64,000 bases of DNA from Chloroflexota bacterium. GTDB lineage: Bacteria > Chloroflexota > Anaerolineae > Anaerolineales > Villigracilaceae. The DNA lies in NCBI GenBank assembly GCA_016234495.1, contig JACRBI010000008.1, positions 62,001-126,000 of the forward strand. The letters run 5' to 3'. The notes below the pieces were generated by a model, which did not search any database, was not told the DNA's origin, and was given only the letters and a program-made list of their open reading frames with translations. Below are positions 62,622 to 64,000 of this stretch, in pieces (positions within the stretch are counted from its first letter, which is position 1; each line of letters starts with the position of its first letter). The position numbers and the translations under genes are program-made.

Positions 62622-62673
62622 TTTTTATCTCCTTGTTGTGATTAATTTTGATGAGTTTCATTTCGCTGAGCGG

Positions 62674-62716
62674 GCAGGGTTTTAGAGATGGCCTTCAGCC
62701 CTCCCTAAAACCCTGC
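62674..62716. repeat. 12-bp perfect inverted repeat between DUF4386 genes
   Basis: GCAGGGTTTTAG (62674-62685) is exactly complementary to 62705-62716, with a 19-nt loop. No T-run follows, so it is more likely a repeat than a terminator. Confidence 0.6.
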
Positions 62717-62741
62717 AGGAAATCTATGCTGCGCTCAAAAG

Positions 62742-63467
62742 CTAGTTCGTCTCTGTTTTCGCAGACTGAGAAGCGATTACAGATGGATTGAATCCTTTAA
62801 CGATCAGCCAGACCGCCAGCACCATTTCTTGCAGCATGATCGGGAGCATGAGGAGCATCTGGGGCGGAGAAAATGCCTCAATCAATCCAAACATCGCGGT
62901 AAAGGCGCCTATCAACATCAGCAGCAGACCCAACAGGCCCCAGGCAGATAACCAACGGGGCAGGAGCCTGGTTCGGTAAAATACTGTGTAGTAGATGGCA
63001 GCCCCCATGCACCAGGGAAAGAGGTAGAATCCGTTGCTCATCCATTCCCTCACCGATTTGATGGCTGCGGCAGCGGGCTGGAAAAAGGAATCGGCAGGGC
63101 TGCCGGCCTTTACAAATTCCTGGCTCAAAGCCAACAGAACCGCCAAACTGACGGCGCTTGCGACCTGGAGCGTCCCTTCCATAACACGGAAACCCACCAC
63201 GCCTAGGGCCAGTGTCTCGTCATGGGGTTTAAGAACCGAGTACATCGAGATACCGATACCGGCGCAGGCCAAGCCCATGAACATGCCGCTGAGAGCCAGC
63301 AGCAACACCTCGTTGCTGTATGCCGCCATCAGAGACAGGTAGTCCGGGGATGAAACGGACTGCCCCCACAAGGACATCGCAACCATCACCGGTACAGTTC
63401 CCAGAATGAACAAGATGCCTGTGATTCGAGCGCTTTTTCTTGAATTACTCATGCTGTATGCGTTCAT
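62742..63467 (-). CDS. DUF4386-like membrane protein
   Basis: This 242-residue protein has six or seven membrane segments and starts SRKSARITGILFILGTVPVM, a diverged version of the DUF4386 opening; the segment TRLLPRWLSAWGLLGLLLML near the end matches the family. ATG at 63467 has an AAAGGAG site. Function unknown. Confidence 0.75.
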   Translation of the reverse strand: MNAYSMSNSRKSARITGILFILGTVPVMVAMSLWGQSVSSPDYLSLMAAYSNEVLLLALSGMFMGLACAGIGISMYSVLKPHDETLALGVVGFRVMEGTLQVASAVSLAVLLALSQEFVKAGSPADSFFQPAAAAIKSVREWMSNGFYLFPWCMGAAIYYTVFYRTRLLPRWLSAWGLLGLLLMLIGAFTAMFGLIEAFSPPQMLLMLPIMLQEMVLAVWLIVKGFNPSVIASQSAKTETN

Positions 63468-63489
63468 TTTTCTCTCCTTTTTACTGTGC

Positions 63490-63891
63490 TCAAATAGGTT
63501 CAACTACCGGTTTCCATTTCCAGGTAAACCAGATAGTTAGTAATATGCATGCAACTTCCACTGTTTCAAACAACACATAATACAAACCGTGCCCGCCTAT
63601 AACGATATGTACAATCATGTAGGCGCCAATGATGATGCTTACCCAGCGATTTACTTTGTAGCTCAATACCCAGGACAGCATAACCGGGGAAATTGAAGCA
63701 ATCATTAATATTGCGCCCGCCAGCAAACCACCCGCAGGCAATGGAGCTCCCGCCATTACTTCACGGATCGGAGATGTGGGATCCAGCAATGAAACAATAT
63801 CCGCATAAACCATAAGCAAGACTACAAATATCCATAGCAATGAGAGTTTTACCCTTGGGTCAATTCCAGCTGCTGATTTTTGTGTGTTCAT
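63490..63891 (-). CDS. Hypothetical four-helix membrane protein
   Basis: This 133-residue protein has four membrane segments (LLWIFVVLLMVYADIVSLL, LLAGAILMIASISPVMLSW, VSIIIGAYMIVHIVIGG, VEVACILLTIWFTW). ATG at 63891 has a GGAG site. The frame is open further upstream to the window edge without a stop, so a fusion with the preceding gene cannot be ruled out. No family recognised. Confidence 0.65.
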   Translation of the reverse strand: MNTQKSAAGIDPRVKLSLLWIFVVLLMVYADIVSLLDPTSPIREVMAGAPLPAGGLLAGAILMIASISPVMLSWVLSYKVNRWVSIIIGAYMIVHIVIGGHGLYYVLFETVEVACILLTIWFTWKWKPVVEPI

Positions 63892-64000
63892 TTCTATCTC
63901 CTTTTTTGAATGATGTTGAATTTGACTGACCGAGACCAATGGCATTCCCAGATCACGCACCTTTTTTAGCAATCCATGCAGGGCGGCTTGATCAGTCACG
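63892..64000 (-). other. C-terminal tail of an upstream gene in the same frame
   Basis: The sequence reads TDQAALHGLLKKVRDLGMPL, a tail pattern I associate with the C-terminus of various small bacterial membrane proteins, and then runs in frame into the next ATG at 63891 with no stop codon. The upstream gene lies outside the window. Either the stop was lost, giving a fusion, or this tail belongs to a longer single protein. Confidence 0.45.

Overview
The window looks like chromosomal DNA of an uncultured Chloroflexota bacterium, most likely class Anaerolineae. Supporting signs are a Thermus-type V/A-ATPase operon, long Hdr/FrhB-like iron-sulfur gene runs, a complete early haem operon, a heliorhodopsin, and moderately GC-rich coding sequence separated by short AT-rich repeats. 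This placement is inference from gene content; there is no rRNA or other marker in the window.

Layout. (1) 1-1211, plus strand: the end of a DUF2270/DUF2179 membrane protein and an FmdE-like zinc protein. (2) 1223-9921, minus: nine V-type ATPase genes, transcribed in the order H-I-K-E-C-F-A-B-D. (3) 9996-31018, minus: about 21 kb of co-directional redox genes led by a formate/nitrite channel: hdrC, hdrB, a 1520-residue HdrA-GltD-HdrA protein, mvhD, three FrhB/FdhB-like iron-sulfur proteins, a second HdrA-GltD protein, an HdrD-like protein, a plain HdrA, a ferredoxin, a 2Fe-2S/4Fe-4S subunit, an acyl-CoA dehydrogenase and a fumarate-reductase-like flavoprotein. (4) 31220-32987, plus: a NarX/NarL-type two-component pair, divergent from the channel gene. 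(5) 33000-34370: a decayed stretch with remnants of an aminoethylphosphonate locus. (6) 34368-37286, plus: an arsenic operon (ArsR, permease, redox thioredoxin, ACR3). (7) 37393-42373, minus: an Lrp regulator, PanB, an unknown 417-aa protein, a class III aminotransferase and PurU. (8) 42973-53396, minus: haem synthesis (hemA, C, D, B, radical SAM protein, hemE, two small membrane proteins, hemG/Y, hemL). (9) 53694-56260, minus: an M14-like hydrolase and a YfcC-type transporter. (10) 56834-60984, minus: a light-related cluster of a CarH-like B12 regulator, a heliorhodopsin, a DUF1295 protein and a polytopic membrane protein. (11) 61123-64000: a receiver-domain remnant and small membrane proteins including two DUF4386 proteins.

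How it fits together. The Hdr block reads as a soluble flavin/iron-sulfur electron-confurcating or bifurcating network: GltD-like modules suggest NAD(P)H, MvhD links an electron donor to HdrABC, and FrhB-like plus acyl-CoA dehydrogenase and fumarate-reductase-like proteins supply further redox partners. A formate/nitrite channel heads the run, and PurU (which releases formate) lies nearby. The ATPase rotor protein carries residues that resemble a sodium site.

The strongest cross-cutting observation is that short dispersed repeats, which fill many intergenic gaps, also sit in frame inside coding genes. Affected genes include HdrA proteins, HemB, HemC, HemD, HemE, HemG and a DUF4491-like protein. 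The cleanest case is an 81-nt palindromic element (27 codons) inside hemD. The second highlight is the heliorhodopsin cluster with its own B12 photoreceptor-type regulator.
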